Positions 1 to 12,600 of a stretch of DNA of 64,000 bases are shown here, piece after piece. The notes beneath the pieces are model-generated. The model searched no databases. It saw nothing but the letters and a program-made list of their open reading frames with translations, and was not told the origin of the DNA. The DNA lies in NCBI GenBank assembly GCA_033557835.1, contig JAWQRO010000004.1, forward strand, positions 1 through 64,000. The letters run 5' to 3'. Positions within the stretch are counted from its first letter, which is position 1, and every line of letters begins with the position of its first letter. The translations under genes and the position numbers were made by a program. This stretch comes from Helochares maculicollis (Eukaryota > Arthropoda > Insecta > Coleoptera > Hydrophilidae).

Positions 1-552
1 ATATATTATGAATATCATGATGAATTCAAAATGTGCAAAGTATTTAAATTGGGTTATTAACAAACGCACTCTTTTATGATTATTTGAATGGTTTATTTTT
101 ATGGCTTGAGATGATAGTATCATCTTTCACATTTATATGCGAGTCATGTATATGTAAGATCTGATTTCGAAAGCATCTTGAGACAAAATAAGTAATATTA
201 TTGAATGAAGTAATTCAAAAGATAAAATAAATTGTATTACATTCAATCAGAAAAATATATCAATCTGTCAGTTTTCTATTCCAGAAAAAATATAGTTCTA
301 TAGCCTCTAAAAGGTTTTAACATAGTTGATTCTCAGTTCCCAACATATATTATAAGAAAAGTTTCACTTGTGAAATAGATAAAAACACATTTGAAAGCTT
401 TGAATTTTTCAAAACTGTTTTCTAATATCTCGCTAGTTCAAAACTAATTTAAAAGACCGTTAATTAATTATTTAAATGTAATGTATGTATATAAGAGTAA
501 TAAATATCTCTTAATATACAATCTATGTAACTAATAGGCTAAATTATTTTAG
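1..552 (+). other. Intron of Mondo (5' side off the window)
   Basis: AT-rich sequence ending in a polypyrimidine tract and AG at 551-552, immediately before the first recognisable Mondo exon. No open frame with family similarity was seen, so it is read as the intron preceding that exon. Upstream Mondo exons lie outside the window. Confidence 0.7.
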
Positions 553-3500
553 GCCGTAGTTTTAGAAGGTAAATATTGGAAACGAAAGCTAGAAGCAGTC
601 ACAGCAGAATATAAAAAATGGCGCATGTACTACCGAAATCAAGCTTTGGGCCAGTTGCGGGACACTACAGATATGTTAAACGATGTCGATTTATTGACAT
701 GGAATTCCCAGAGCACAGAAAACATGCACATGATGGTCGATGAAGATTACATGGGTCTTATGAGTGATACTTTATTTTCCACCATCACCAATCAGCCGTT
801 CGTGTTTCCTGATTCTCGTGAAATTGCTAAAGCAGGGCTTGCTGATTTTATTCAGCCTAGCTTAGGGCCTCTACAGCCTAATTTGGATGACTATATGGAT
901 ACATTTGAGCCCCTTCAAGAATTTATAGGCTCAAAATTACCTCCTGTTCCTGAAGAGGTTCAAACAAATGAGAATTTGTACAAAACAGGATGGAATTATG
1001 CAGATTACGATGTTGTTGGGGCCGCAAGCAATGTAAATATGCCAGTTCAATCAATTCAGGCACAGGATATTCTACAAACGTTTCAGCCAATTCAGGAAAG
1101 TGTTGCTGTTATGAAAACAGAGGTGCAAGGTGGAAGACAGCAGTTAGCAAATTACGGCTTGGAAATTATGGATATACCTTCACAATTGAATTCGTTTATT
1201 CCAAGGCAATCAGAGCCTGGAGCGCAATATCAGTCATCTGTTATTACTAAAAGTACAAAGGGCATGAAATCAATGACGCACCCACAAATGAAAATCAATG
1301 CAATGCCACCTCCTTCATACGGAAAATCTATGGAAAATGTGTATGGCAGCTATAATGTACCTGAATTGTCTGGAAATGTGATTTGTGGGGTAGAGAATCA
1401 TTTAAGCGGTAAGTAATTCTAAAGTGTTTTGGTTTCTTTATGTGTGATTTTAAATTTTAGCAGTGGAGCAACCCCGTCAACAAGTTCAGGGGTTGCAAAA
1501 TTTCAGGTTACCAAATACGTCTTCCACTTCGTCTAGTCAATCATCACAAGGGTACAAATTTCAGGCTCCTATGACACCTAATTTGAAGTTCACAGCTGCG
1601 GTAATAATTTTTGTACTTTAAACGTAGATATGAATTGTAATGAGAATTGTGTGACTATTATTGGATAAACTTTGAGAAAAGTTTGAATTGACGAATAATT
1701 TTTTATTACAAATATTTACTGTTTTGTTTTAGAAGGAAGAAAAATTGACTACAAGAGGCCGACCACCTTCTCAAAGAAATAAGCCACGCTCAAAATCAAA
1801 TCCCCGTGAGACAACCAAACGTCCTCCGCTCATTTCGGCTGTTAGTGATCCTGCCTTATTACCACCAACAAATAGTGTTCTTACTCAATTGTTAACAGGT
1901 AATTAACTACATATATTCTATTCACAATTTTTAAGTGCTTATTGTTTTGTAGTGATATTAAATGCCATCATATTAATTACTTTCATTCTTTAGGTACAGA
2001 TAGTAGTAATTTGTACATAAGAAATTCAACTGTCGCCCATCCACAAGATCAACGTACAAATAGCATACACATTAAAGAAGAGAATACACCAATTCCCATT
2101 TTACCTCAACCATCAACAAATGCAGGAGCAGCCACGTTAATCATAACACCAGTTGCAATGTCTGCAAATGACCAGGTGCGTTGTTATATGCTTTTTACCC
2201 GCATTTTAATATTTGCAAGGATACTTCCCACCTATATATTATTTAGATAGTTTGTAAGATCTGTCTAAAGCAATTTTATCAGTCAGATAAATTATATTAT
2301 GCCTTGTTGCTATTAGATGCAGAACTATAGTTCTGCAGTTTTTCCAGACGTTTGAGGTCTTAGTGTAAAAAAAACTGGTTTATTATTGAAAATGTTGTCT
2401 ATTGGTGGTCACTACTTTTTCCGATCTTTCGGGCAGCGTTCGAATCTCGCATCGAAAAAATGCTCATCTTTTCAGGCGATCCATGTGTTGATCCAATTTT
2501 TGACTTTTTCATAGTAACGTAAGTGCTAGTCAGCCAGGTTGTGTGGCATTGATCAAAATAAGTGATAGTCGAGGGAGCAATATCTGGAGAATTTAGTGGG
2601 TGAGGTAGGACTTTTCATTTCAGCTTTTATAAGTGTATTTTAACAGGTTGTGCAACATGAGGCCAAATGTGATCAATTTGCAAAATAACTTTGTCCTGTT
2701 TTGTTGTGTCTCTCCTCATAGTGCAGCCATTTTTCTTTCAATGCCCGACTCAAACACACTATTTGTTTTCGTTATGCAGGCCTTGTGGTTGCTTCAGTTG
2801 GTTTTAGTAGCTTATAATACACTATTCCCAGATGATCCTGCCAATTACAGAGTATGATCTTGGAGCAGTGAATATTCGGTTTAGCCCTTGATTTGGAAGC
2901 ATGGCATGGACATTCCCTAAATGTTCTGTGCTGCAGTTTACCGTAATGAAACCATTTTTCGTCCGCAGTCATAATGAGATGCAGAAATCTTTTTCATCTC
3001 TCCCTTTCAAACAGCTGTTCACTAGCAATATGTTGTTCAACATCTTCCTTTAACTTGTACGACACCCAATTACCTTGCTTCTCACTTATTCTCATGACCT
3101 TGAAGCATTTAAAAAAAAATACTTGTGAATCACTTCTAATGATGCTGTCAATTCTTCTTGTATTTGGCACGAGTTTTCATAAGATTCTGTTGCCAAATCT
3201 GTGTTTATAAAAACTATCTCTCTTCCACCTGTCTTGGAAGTCAAAATCACTGTTCTTAAAGCATTGAAAGCACTCATGACATGTTCTTGCATTAATATCA
3301 GCCTCATCATAAGCGTTTGAGATTATTCGATGACTCGCAAATGCAGATTTCTACTTGAACCAGAAAACCTTCCGCAAAACATATTTTCAATGAGAACTTC
3401 ATGAACCCGGATGCAAATCAAATAATGTTTGAAAGTAGATTGTTGACAAATGCACAAGTTTATTGTAATAAGGTCTACATCTGTTTATTTCTACAACCAC

Positions 3501-6500
3501 TTACTGGTGTAAAATGGCATTAGCAAAGTTGTATACATCATATATTATACGGTTACCTTGTCTGAATGAATCTCCAAAAGCACATTTTGTATCAAAAGTT
3601 TTTCCAAAATTTGTTATGAATTGTAAAAACATATTTTCTGCATCGGACTCATTATTTACTGAAAGAAGAAAGTCTGCAAAATATATTTTACTCAATATAC
3701 CCCGAGTGGTCAAATGTTTCATATATGCCAGGTTCGCAAGTTTAAAATGTCGTTTTGTTGTCAAGAGTTGGTGCATGAAATCTGTTGAAGTAACCTTTGG
3801 AACTCAAAGCACCATTTTTTTTATCATAATGCAAACACTACAAAACATCATATTCGATTAGTTGTTTATGAGTTAGTAGCATACTTCTTTTTCGTGTTAA
3901 ACATGTCGAATTTTGAGCCAAGTAACAAGCTTTTGCTGCATGTAATGATTTTCTTCTTCAATCAAACGAAAAAACGACGATCTTGCTCCAACTATCAAGA
4001 CTTGTGAACGCTGGTTTCAACGTTTCAAACGTGAAAATCGCCTAAAAAAGTTTGAAGACAAGCATTATTGTACGAAGAGGATACACAAACCCGACAAATG
4101 AAGGCGGAGCTGTTGAATGTCCCTCGACAAGCCATTTCCGATTGCCTGAGAGCCATGGGAAAGATTCAAAAGGTTGGAAAATGAGTTCCACACAAACTGA
4201 ACAAACGACAGATGGAAAGACGAAAAACTGTGTGAAATGCTGCAGCTACGCCACAAAAGAAAGGGTTTTTGCATCGGGTTGTAACTGGCGATGCAAAATG
4301 AATATATTTTGAGAATCCCAAACTTAAGAAATCATCAGGATAACCATCAACATCGAGTGCAAAACTGGATCGTTTTGGGAAGACGACAATGCTGTGGGTG
4401 TGGTGGAATCAGAAGGGGGTAGTGTACTACGAGCTTCTCAAACCCGGTGAAACGGTTAATTATGTCCGCTACCGACAACAAATATTCAATTTAAGTCACG
4501 CATTGATCGAAAAACGCCCTGATTGGGGCTCGAAGACATGACAATTATTCTGCAGCATGACAACGCTCCTGCACATGCAGCCAAAATGGTCAAAGAAACG
4601 ATTTCTTTGGTTGGTTGGGAACTCCTACCCCATCCGCCGTATTCACCAGACTTGGCGCCTTATGATTATCACCTCTTCTTATGATGGGACAAGCACTGGC
4701 TGAGCAACACTTCAAGACTTTAAAGGATGTACAAAAATGGCTCAATGAATGGATATGAATGAAAGTTGAAGCTTTCTTTCGGAATGGTATCCATAAATTG
4801 CCCGAGAGATAGATAAAAAGCAAGCGCCAATACTTTGAATAAAAAATATTTTACCATTGTTCTTAAATAATTGCGTATTTTTCATGAAAAAAAAACACAT
4901 TTTAAACTCGTGCACCTGGTACTGTAATAATATTCCTCCATATCATTGTCAATACTAAGAACAAGCTTTAATACATGAACTAGTACTGGAACTAGCAATT
5001 GTATCTAAAGGTACTTAACAAATTAAAATATTCGTAGAAGAGATTTAGATATTACTTGTAATAGCCATTTCAATTTCTGGTACCAGTTATTGCAATAAGA
5101 CCGAGAAAAGTACAGACAATAAATAAATAATAAGCAATAATATACTCAGTGCCTTGAAATCAACAACAATAAGTTTGTTACTAACACACTGCATTATTAT
5201 TAATAATTTTTAAGCCTTATTACATGTTTTGCCAATACTTTTATTTTTATCTAGGAATACTTCAAATTCTATTCAAGATCACATGCGTTAAGCTCAATTA
5301 CTATAATTGCGTATGATTTTGTAAATAAACTTGTGGTAGAGAAGACAAAACGAGTACGGCAAATGAACTTTCAAATAAAAATATTTAATATGTTGAAAAT
5401 CAATCAATAATTATTGCTTAAATAAGAAATATTGTTTGCCTTTTCCAGTTACTTTTAAGTCAAATAAGTAGTGCCTCCAACAGTCCTGCCTTAGATGGAA
5501 GTTCACAAGGAATAAATTCACCCACTTCATCACAAAGCTCACTTGGCTCACCAAACAGGGAAGGACCCCAAAGAGACCAGAGGCGAGCTGGCCATATTCA
5601 TGCCGAACAAAAAAGGAGGTGTCATATTAAAAATGGTTTTGATATGATACAATCTTTAATACCACATCTAAATCAAAATCCTAATGCTAAGGTTAGTATG
5701 TACAAAATATGCTTTCTACAACAAACAATCACTTTAATATCTATTATTTAATCAGAATTAATATAAAAAATTCTTTCGGTACTAACATCGTAAGACGAGG
5801 CTTGTTTCAATTTAAACATCACTTTCTTACAATATCGGAAAAATATATATGCAATAAAAATAAAAACTACAAAGAGTGCAAATGTCCCTAACATAAAGTA
5901 AATCATATAACATTGTAACGAGTGGGCCAAAGATGATACATTTATGGTTACATTTGAATTTGGTGAAGAAATATTTATATTTGCTTTGCCGGACAGTTCT
6001 TCAATCAAATCAATTTCTGTAACTGCAATCAAGATACATCATTAGGCTTACACCGATGAAACTATTTTTAACTTACCAGCATAATTTAGATGATTTGATG
6101 AATTTTCATCAGCAAAAAGGATTACACTGAATTCATAGTCTGGTGTACTGGCAGAATCGTAGTTAAATTTCTTCAATTCTCCTTTTGCTTGCTGTTGCAT
6201 CAGTTCGTTCGTTTCATCACTAATGCCTTCGTCATCTACTATATACAGGAAATCCTCAGCAATACCATTACGTTTTGATATATTATGCGTATCGTCATCA
6301 ATATCATACTCAACTGGGGTTTCGTTGGAAACCGGTTTTGGTTTAGGCACTTCAATCACTTTTAAACCCACAAAAATGCACGTTAAACAACAAGCGAATA
6401 AGAGACAAACTACATAAGCTGCAATTAATGATTTCAAAGACATTTTTAAAGCAAATGCTGTCAAATATTTATTAAAACTAACTGAAGGAGTTAATAGTAC

Positions 6501-7516
6501 TGATTACACCTTATGAAAAATCATTTGTACATGTTGATATTGTTTGTTACTCATTCTGATTTGTCATTTAAAAACAACATTTTCCTTAGATTATTATTAA
6601 TCATATTAAAATTGTTTGAATTTTTGCTATTGTTATGAATATGTGATTAATTATTTTGTTGTATCAATTTTGTTTTACCTTTATTTTCATATCTGTTGCT
6701 TATTTCAGTTGAGCAAAGCAGCTATGTTACAAAAAGGGGCAGAGTACATCCAGCAGCTACGCATGGAAAGGAGCCAATTAACTAAAGAAATGGAAGAACT
6801 TAGGCAGGAAATCGACACACTAAACACATCTATGAGGTATTACAACAACAAATTGTTTTATTTCGTTTTCCAATGAATTCTTTTCAAAAGAGGCTCTTTT
6901 CGAATGAAAGTATTTTATTTTTTTAGCAATTTTCAATCATTGCTGCCAGCCACTGGTGCTCCAGTTTCACGGCGAAGAGACAGTAAAATGCAAGAGCGGT
7001 TTGACGAATATGTAAGGACCAGAACAATGGAAAATTGGAAATTTTGGATCGTATCCTTTTTACATGTTCCTCTAGGATTTTGATCTTCCACAGCGTAAAC
7101 TTAAAAATGTGACTGTTTTCAGAATAACACCTAAAACTTTACATAATATTGAGAGTAATTTTTTTCCTTAATTTTGGTGCAGCTAAGTTTATTGTTTCGA
7201 CCACTTTTAGTTTCATTCAACAACATAGTTTCAACTGCCAGCTTAGATGAGCTCTACAGATCTACGTTACATTGGATCGAACAGCAATGTACGCTTGTAG
7301 ATCTAAGGCCAAGTAAGTATTCAAAGCGTTTCTACTATTATACAAACAATTACTAAATACAAAAATGTGTTCACCTTTTTTTTTTATTTTCAAGTTGCGT
7401 TAAATTCATTAAGGTACCTGTGCACAAAAACGGATATCCTGTCAGAACCAGATAAATTCCCAGAAGAAGCTCGGCAGGCTGTCATGGCGACAAATAACCA
7501 AAACCTACCAAACTAA
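553..7516 (+). CDS. Mondo: Mondo / MLX-interacting protein (ChREBP-MondoA family), 3' part
   Basis: Glucose-responsive bHLH-leucine-zipper transcription factor that pairs with Mlx; 5' exons are off the window. Exons, all in phase: 553-1408, 1461-1600, 1733-1898, 1994-2175, 5449-5691, 6709-6836, 6927-7050, 7183-7312, 7395-7516 (TAA). The first exon opens with the family block VLEGKYWKRKLEAVTAEY, part of the conserved N-terminal glucose-sensing region. Exons 2-4 are low-complexity, rich in Ser, Thr, Gln and Pro, as expected for a transactivation region. Exon 5 carries the basic region and helix 1 (HIHAEQKRRCHIKNGFD). Exon 6 carries helix 2 and the zipper start (LSKAAMLQKGAEYIQQLR). The last three exons form the conserved C-terminal WMC/DCD region (ENWKFWI, FRPLLVSFNNIVSTASL, LHWIEQQC). 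The 3.3-kb intron 2176-5448 holds two mariner relics, and intron 5692-6708 holds an antisense gene. An AATAAA lies at 7702. Family assignment is firm. Confidence 0.93.
2340..3480 (-). mobile_element. Degenerate mariner-like element (antisense in Mondo intron)
   Basis: On the minus strand the sequence reads as a decayed Tc1/mariner transposase. From about 3310 to 3100 it shows the N-terminal DNA-binding half, including a QIQEELTASL block. At 2972-2772 it reads TADEKWFHYGK (the first catalytic Asp segment) and GIVYYKLLKPTE. At about 2600-2400 there are broken remains of the SPDIAPS-type third-Asp region. Frames shift several times and stops interrupt, so it is inactive. The left edge has a possible terminal repeat near 2345-2365; the right edge is uncertain. 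It is more diverged than the three-copy family nearby, so probably an older insertion of another mariner lineage. Confidence 0.75.
3727..4921 (+). mobile_element. Mariner-like element, copy 1 of three-copy family (in Mondo intron)
   Basis: Inverted ends are of the type CCAGGTGCGCAAGTTTAAAATG (left about 3727-3750, slightly altered; right about 4897-4920), the same as at 42132 and 60616. The transposase remnant starts at 3904 (MSNFEPSN) and is broken by frameshifts and a deletion around 3960-4010. Recognisable blocks are PRQAISDCLRAMGKIQK near 4118-4175, VVYYELLKPGE near 4419-4455, and HPPYSPDLAPYDYH near 4630-4670 in another frame. It cannot encode an active transposase. It inserted into the Mondo intron on the coding strand. 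Confidence 0.85.
5748..6464 (-). CDS. Unrecognised two-membrane-segment protein nested in Mondo intron
   Basis: Two exons antisense to Mondo, inside its intron 5692-6708: exon 1 6464-6077, exon 2 6022-5748. The donor (gtaagt) and acceptor (ttgattgcag) are good, and the phase joins G to TT to give Val. The product is about 220 residues. A hydrophobic, Cys-containing stretch at about residues 12-34 (LIAAYVVCLLFACCLTCIF) is a likely signal anchor or membrane segment. Then follow a hydrophilic acidic middle, three N-glycosylation sequons at about N146, N153 and N157 before a second membrane segment at about 168-192, and a short basic tail. This suggests a membrane protein with a luminal or extracellular loop of roughly 130 residues. 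I do not recognise the family and assign no function. Met1 is at 6464; Met8 at 6443 is an alternative start. Real-gene status rests on the splice fit and intact frames. Confidence 0.6.
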
Positions 7517-8599
7517 CTTAGACTTAAGTTCAATTTTTACTAAAGTGTCATATTTTGCTCAGATATATATGTGAATCGTGATAAGCAGTGCAAAAATTTT
7601 AGTTTTACTTTTTTTGTAATATTAGCTTTTATTTTTATTATTGCGTTTTATGTACTTTACTTCAGAAAGTAATTTAATTGTTTAAATAATTTACTTGGAT
7701 AAATAAAATAAACAAAATATCCACATCACGAATAGGAGAGCTAACTCTCACTTAGCACAATAGAATGAGTCCAGCAAAGGAGAAAAAAGAAAGAATGTTT
7801 GTGAATTAGAGAAAAAGTGGGATGCAAATCTTACAGAAAGATAAGGCAAAACTTAGGCAACTGATGGCAAATTATTTAGCAACGTGTATTTTAATTGGTT
7901 CATTTTAATATTCGCACAAAGAGGAAATCTTCCATTTTACTGGATTCTAGGGGTAATTAGATTTCATTCTTGTATCGAGTATTCCAATTAGATTTTAAAA
8001 ATCGAATGAAAAGCTGCCCAAAGAAGACTATAAATACGAAAAAATTTAAACCAAATTTCGCAAAAATTGTAGTGCCTTATACTAAGATTAAGCGTGATAA
8101 TTTTTTTAAACCCTGTCTTTATAATAGCTTTTCAATAAAAAAATTGTATAAACCATACAAGTTTAATTACTATTGTATATTGATTTTAGGGTACTTATAT
8201 AAATTTTATTTGTTATGATTTGTGTATTATTTTTATTAATCATTTTTTGTGTAGAATTGAGAAATAAATTGTTTTAATTTCTTTGAAATACATCGTTTGT
8301 TTATTAAATATTCCTGCATTATCACCGAAATATAATAGCTGAGGTAATTGTACCAATTTGGTCGTATAATTCAGGTGAAGCCTGTATATATAATGCTGCG
8401 AGGATAGTGGCTCCCTCATCTATGGACAACAATTCACCAATCAAAGCGCACATTTACAGATCTCTTATTTTTAGTGTCAAACATGCAAAGCCAACAATAA
8501 CCCAGTAAACAGTGAAGATCAACCAGATATGACTTAATTGGATAAATAACTATTTAAATATTTTTCTATGAATAAATCCCCATTTTATTTACTTAAATA
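7517..8599. other. Mondo 3' UTR and intergenic gap before ZAD gene
   Basis: An AATAAA at 7702 probably ends Mondo. The rest is AT-rich, with a short basic open frame at 7970-8218 that resembles nothing known. No repeat, RNA gene or clear promoter motif was recognised. The promoter of the next gene should lie just upstream of 8600. Confidence 0.5.
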
Positions 8600-11500
8600 A
8601 TGTCTTTTAATAATCTAGCTAAAATTTGCCGCGCTTGCTTAACAGAAAGTTATAACATGAAGTCAGTGTATGGCATGGAACAAATTATGGAATTCTCTTC
8701 AACAGTTGGAGATATTTTAATGACCTGTGCTTCGATTCAGGTGAAGATTATTTAACATTTTTATAAGGTAGTAGGTGTTTAACCAAGCTCTTCCTTCTTT
8801 AGGTCTATAAAGGAGATGGCTTACCAGAACAAATATGCTATAATTGTGTACAAGAAATGAGCAGAGCCTTTCTGTTCAGGAAATTGTGTGAAAAATCAGA
8901 TTCAACCCTACGCAGCTATCATATCAATGTAGCGCCCATAGCAATTGATAAAAATGTTTTTTTACCTCAGAGAGACGCACATTTCACATCACAAACATCT
9001 GATACTGTTTGTGGTAGCCAAGTAGATACTACTTCTCATATTACTACTGCCAATACTCCAAAAATTGTTGATGTATCTAAGAATGATGCGGACGAGTTCT
9101 CTAGGGAGGATAAATTTAAAAGAATTCTTGAAGAAATAGAGAATAATTCTTGTAGTTTAGGTGAGTGTTAGCGTACTATTTTCATATTCACAAAAGTGAT
9201 GCTGTTGGGTTTTTTTTTTTGAGGTATATTGTTAATTGTAACAATTAATCCTACTTGTCTAGTGTCTTGGAACAATTTATAAGAATAAAAACAGAAACTA
9301 GCATAAATTGAAATTCAATAAATTATTATAAATATTACAGCCAAGTACTTCCTTTGGAATTTGATGTTTGTTTCTTTGTTGTACATGGCCATACAAAGTT
9401 AACTGTTATTCTTAAACGCATTCTTCTATGGCTTACTTTCATAAACTTTTAGAATCCCTGATTTCTAACTCGACTCATAGTCAATTGCAGTCCTTAATAG
9501 TTACTTCTTATGACATTTGTTAATATACCAAACTTATGAGCCATGCAATAAAATATTTATCGTATTGTATATTAGATTTTTTTTCTTCATTTGGTTATTA
9601 CATTGAACTAAAGGATTGATTTAAAGCCATTTTGTATACAACTATTTTTCTTCGGCTATTAATAATACTTATTATGGATTCATGTGTTCTACAAAAATCA
9701 GTTTTTTTAACTTTTATGATGAGTAGTGTGAAAAGGTATATAAAAACATAATATATTTTATGAATAGCTTTGCATTTAATAAAGATTATATACTGCAAGT
9801 CAGTGCAGTCAATGTAAGCACGACTTGACACTGTCTATTCAACATAAACAACTTTCTCAAAGATATACTTTTCATGTATTAGATGCCAGCAATGGTAATG
9901 CCAGTGATTCCGATTCTCATTTTGGACATTTACCCTTAGAAAATGATTTAAATACTCAGGAGCAACATACAGTTGTAGCACATTGCGATAGAAAAAACAA
10001 AAAGAACTATAAATGTCAGGAATGTAATTTAACTTGCCCTGGCTTAGGAGCCTATCAAAAGCACATGGATAAAGTACATACGAAAAATTTCCAGTGCAAC
10101 ATTTGCAACAAAACGTAAGTTTGTTTTACTCAAAAACTATTTTGCTGCAAAATAAAAGAATTTTTTTAACTTTTACAATCGTTCAGAATATAATTAATTT
10201 TGATTCCAGCTTAAAATCGGAGTTATATCTTCGTCGACACTTAGAGACTGCTCATAAGTCCACTGTTAGTGATAAAAACATGGATGTAGATGCTCTAGCC
10301 CCTGATAGTTGCTCAATCAAAGAGAGCAGTAAAAGATCAACTCAAAAAGGAAAGACTGGAATTGTGAAAAAGCGAAACCTACCTCGGACCTGCAATATAT
10401 GCAACAAAACATTTCGATTTCATTCAAATTTGGAGAGGCACAAACTTATACATACAGGTATTGATAATTATTCTGCCTGCATTTATATTACTCAAAAAGA
10501 AATCTTATACACTTAGCTGTGTATTTCACTAAAACTACTTTGCTAAAATTGAATCGGTAAAGACTTTGATTATGTAATGTGATATTAAATATTAAATAAA
10601 ATTCGAAATTTTTAGTGGATAATTAGTTCTATTAAGTGATAGATTTGTGTCCAATTATCTACGATACCTTTGGGGTAAAATGTGAAATATTTCTATCAAA
10701 AAAATCAATTTTTTGCTGAGTATTGTGTGAGGTGTGCGACCAACAAGAGCATAACATGATTCGTATTAACAAAATGCTTAATTATTGACAATAAATATCT
10801 ACACTTTATATATCACTAGGTGATAGTCATTGGATACTTTCCCGATTTTCATACACAACACATTTCTCATCTGATTAACAATGATTTCAAGAAATACTTG
10901 TTCTACATATTGTTATTTAATCTTTGAGCTTTGCTCATTTCACAGAGAATACAAATGTAATTGGGCTAAATGGATTTAGCGGTTTTCAAAAGATCCGTCA
11001 AAACCTGGAGGCAGAATTTTTTCATGATTGTAATATTCTAATATAGTATTTTGCTATAGTTCATATAGTAAATGTAGTAAGTGAAGCTTATTAGGTAGAA
11101 AACCACACCTAATATATTAGAAGAAGAATTGAACCAGTTTTCATTTTTATGCGGATTATTTCATAAAATATTAGTTGGCTTAAGTCAAATTTTCTTGGCC
11201 AACTTAATTTATCAGATATAGGCAAATTTTTATAGTACTCACTCAACATTCCCGTATAAATATATGTACAACATAAAAGTACCTGCGATTAATAATAATA
11301 AAACTACAAACACTTATATGAATTGCAAAACTAAAAGTTTTAATATATTTTTTTTGTGCGTAAAAAAATATATATATACTATTCACTAGTCTGCAATATG
11401 GAACGCTTGTATAAACCCTTTGCGAAGGCTTGAATTTTCAAATGTGGATTCATAATTAAAGAAAGGGTCCAATTTTAAAACATAAATTCATAACTAAAAA

Positions 11501-12600
11501 TGAAATTTATGATGGTAAAGTCTCACTTCCGATTTTCAAATTTACAGGGAACTATTTGTTATTGCTATATTTTCCATGCTAAGCAATTTTGTTATATTTT
11601 TTATTCCAAGGCCTATTAAAATTGGATTTTTTAAAATTTTTAAAATAGCACTTCCGGTGCTCCGATCATGTTAATAATTTGTATATGTGAGTTTTTTCGG
11701 ACAATTAAAATGTGCACGAAATTGCAATCGGATAGCTTAATTTTAAAGACTACTTTACTTGAAAAAATTTCAAAATTATGTAGGTAAACGGGTACTTGCG
11801 GTGGTCCTACATGCCTCCAAAGTTGATACAGATTTAAGTTTTTGCGATAATAGTGACAAATTTCCAATTTTAATAATTTTCGTCCATTTTTTGATATATA
11901 ATAAAGCTGAAACTTGCTAATAATTCTATTCAATTTCTTTTTACAAACTAGAGATAAATTTATTTTTCCTCGACTACAGCTATTGATTATTTTCGAAAAA
12001 CTGATCTTGAATTTTTGTTGTTGCTAAAGTTAAAATGTTATAAATTATATAAATCCCTAATAGTTAAAATGTTATTTTATAGGTGAAAAACCATTTTTGT
12101 GCAATGTATGCGGAAAAGGATTTGCTCAAATGTCGTACTTAAAAATTCATTCGTTCATCCATACTGGTGAAAAACCTTATCAATGTCAAATCTGCGATAA
12201 AAGCTTTAGTGCACCGGGAACATTAATGACTCACATTAGGACACACACAGGTGAAAGACCGCATGTCTGTAAAATATGTGGGAAGGACTTTCCACAATCT
12301 GGATATTTATCAGCTCATATACGAACCCACACTGGAGAAAAACCAGCAGAGTGTAAAGTGTGCCATCGCCGATTTAATCAAAGTGGTAGGTTGGTCATTC
12401 ACATGCGGATACACAGCGGTGAGAAGCCTTATCAATGTAAGGATTGTGGCAGAAGCTTTGCTGTTAAAGGGACTTTAAAAAAGCATATCAGAACACACAC
12501 TGGAGAACGGCCATACATCTGTTCTGTTTGTGGGCAGGCTTTTGCCCAAAGTGGAACTTTGGCAACTCATATGAAAATACATTCACGTCCTAAAACATAA
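8600..12600 (+). CDS. ZAD domain, nine-finger C2H2 zinc-finger protein
   Basis: Probable DNA-binding transcriptional regulator of the arthropod ZAD class, about 498 residues. Exons: 8600-8740, 8803-9160, 9883-10114, 10210-10457, 12083-12600 (TAA); all phases agree. The N-terminal ZAD shows two Cys pairs, C10/C13 (KICRAC) and C59/C62 (ICYNC), which bind one zinc and mediate dimerisation in this class. A low-complexity acidic linker follows. Nine C2H2 fingers then occur: two in exons 3-4 with a finger split by an intron, one ending exon 4 (TCNICNKTFRFHSNLERH), and six in tandem in the last exon with TGEKP-type linkers. The start ATG opens directly into the ZAD. The 1.6-kb last intron contains pieces of an interspersed repeat. 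ZAD proteins evolve fast, so orthology to a named fly gene cannot be claimed. Confidence 0.9.
10970..11130 (+). repeat. 3'-terminal fragment of the 0.9-1 kb interspersed repeat
   Basis: The stretch around AGATCCGTCAAAA and GAATTTTTTCATGAT matches the right ends of the copies ending near 21842 and 32577. It is diverged, and lies just upstream of a separate 5' part of the same family in the same intron of the zinc-finger gene. Confidence 0.6.
11230..11870 (+). repeat. 5' and middle part of the 0.9-1 kb interspersed repeat
   Basis: It begins with CACTCAACATTCCCGTATAA and runs colinear with the copies at 20965 and 31617, through the CACTTCCGGTGCTCCGATCA block near 11650. It loses similarity near 11870, so it lacks the right end. 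No plausible coding frame is shared between copies, so the element is probably non-autonomous. Confidence 0.7.

Noticed and set aside
2438..2446. GTTCGAATC, resembling a tRNA B-box
   Set aside because: It lies inside the antisense mariner relic, with no A-box or cloverleaf around it.
3501..3861. Two overlapping opposite frames (91 and 115 codons) between mariner relics
   Set aside because: Neither resembles a known family, and the region lies in a transposon-filled intron. The minus peptide may be a fragment of some element but cannot be supported.
7970..8218. An 82-codon basic frame after Mondo
   Set aside because: Lys/Phe/Tyr-rich composition expected from AT-rich DNA; no splice or family support.
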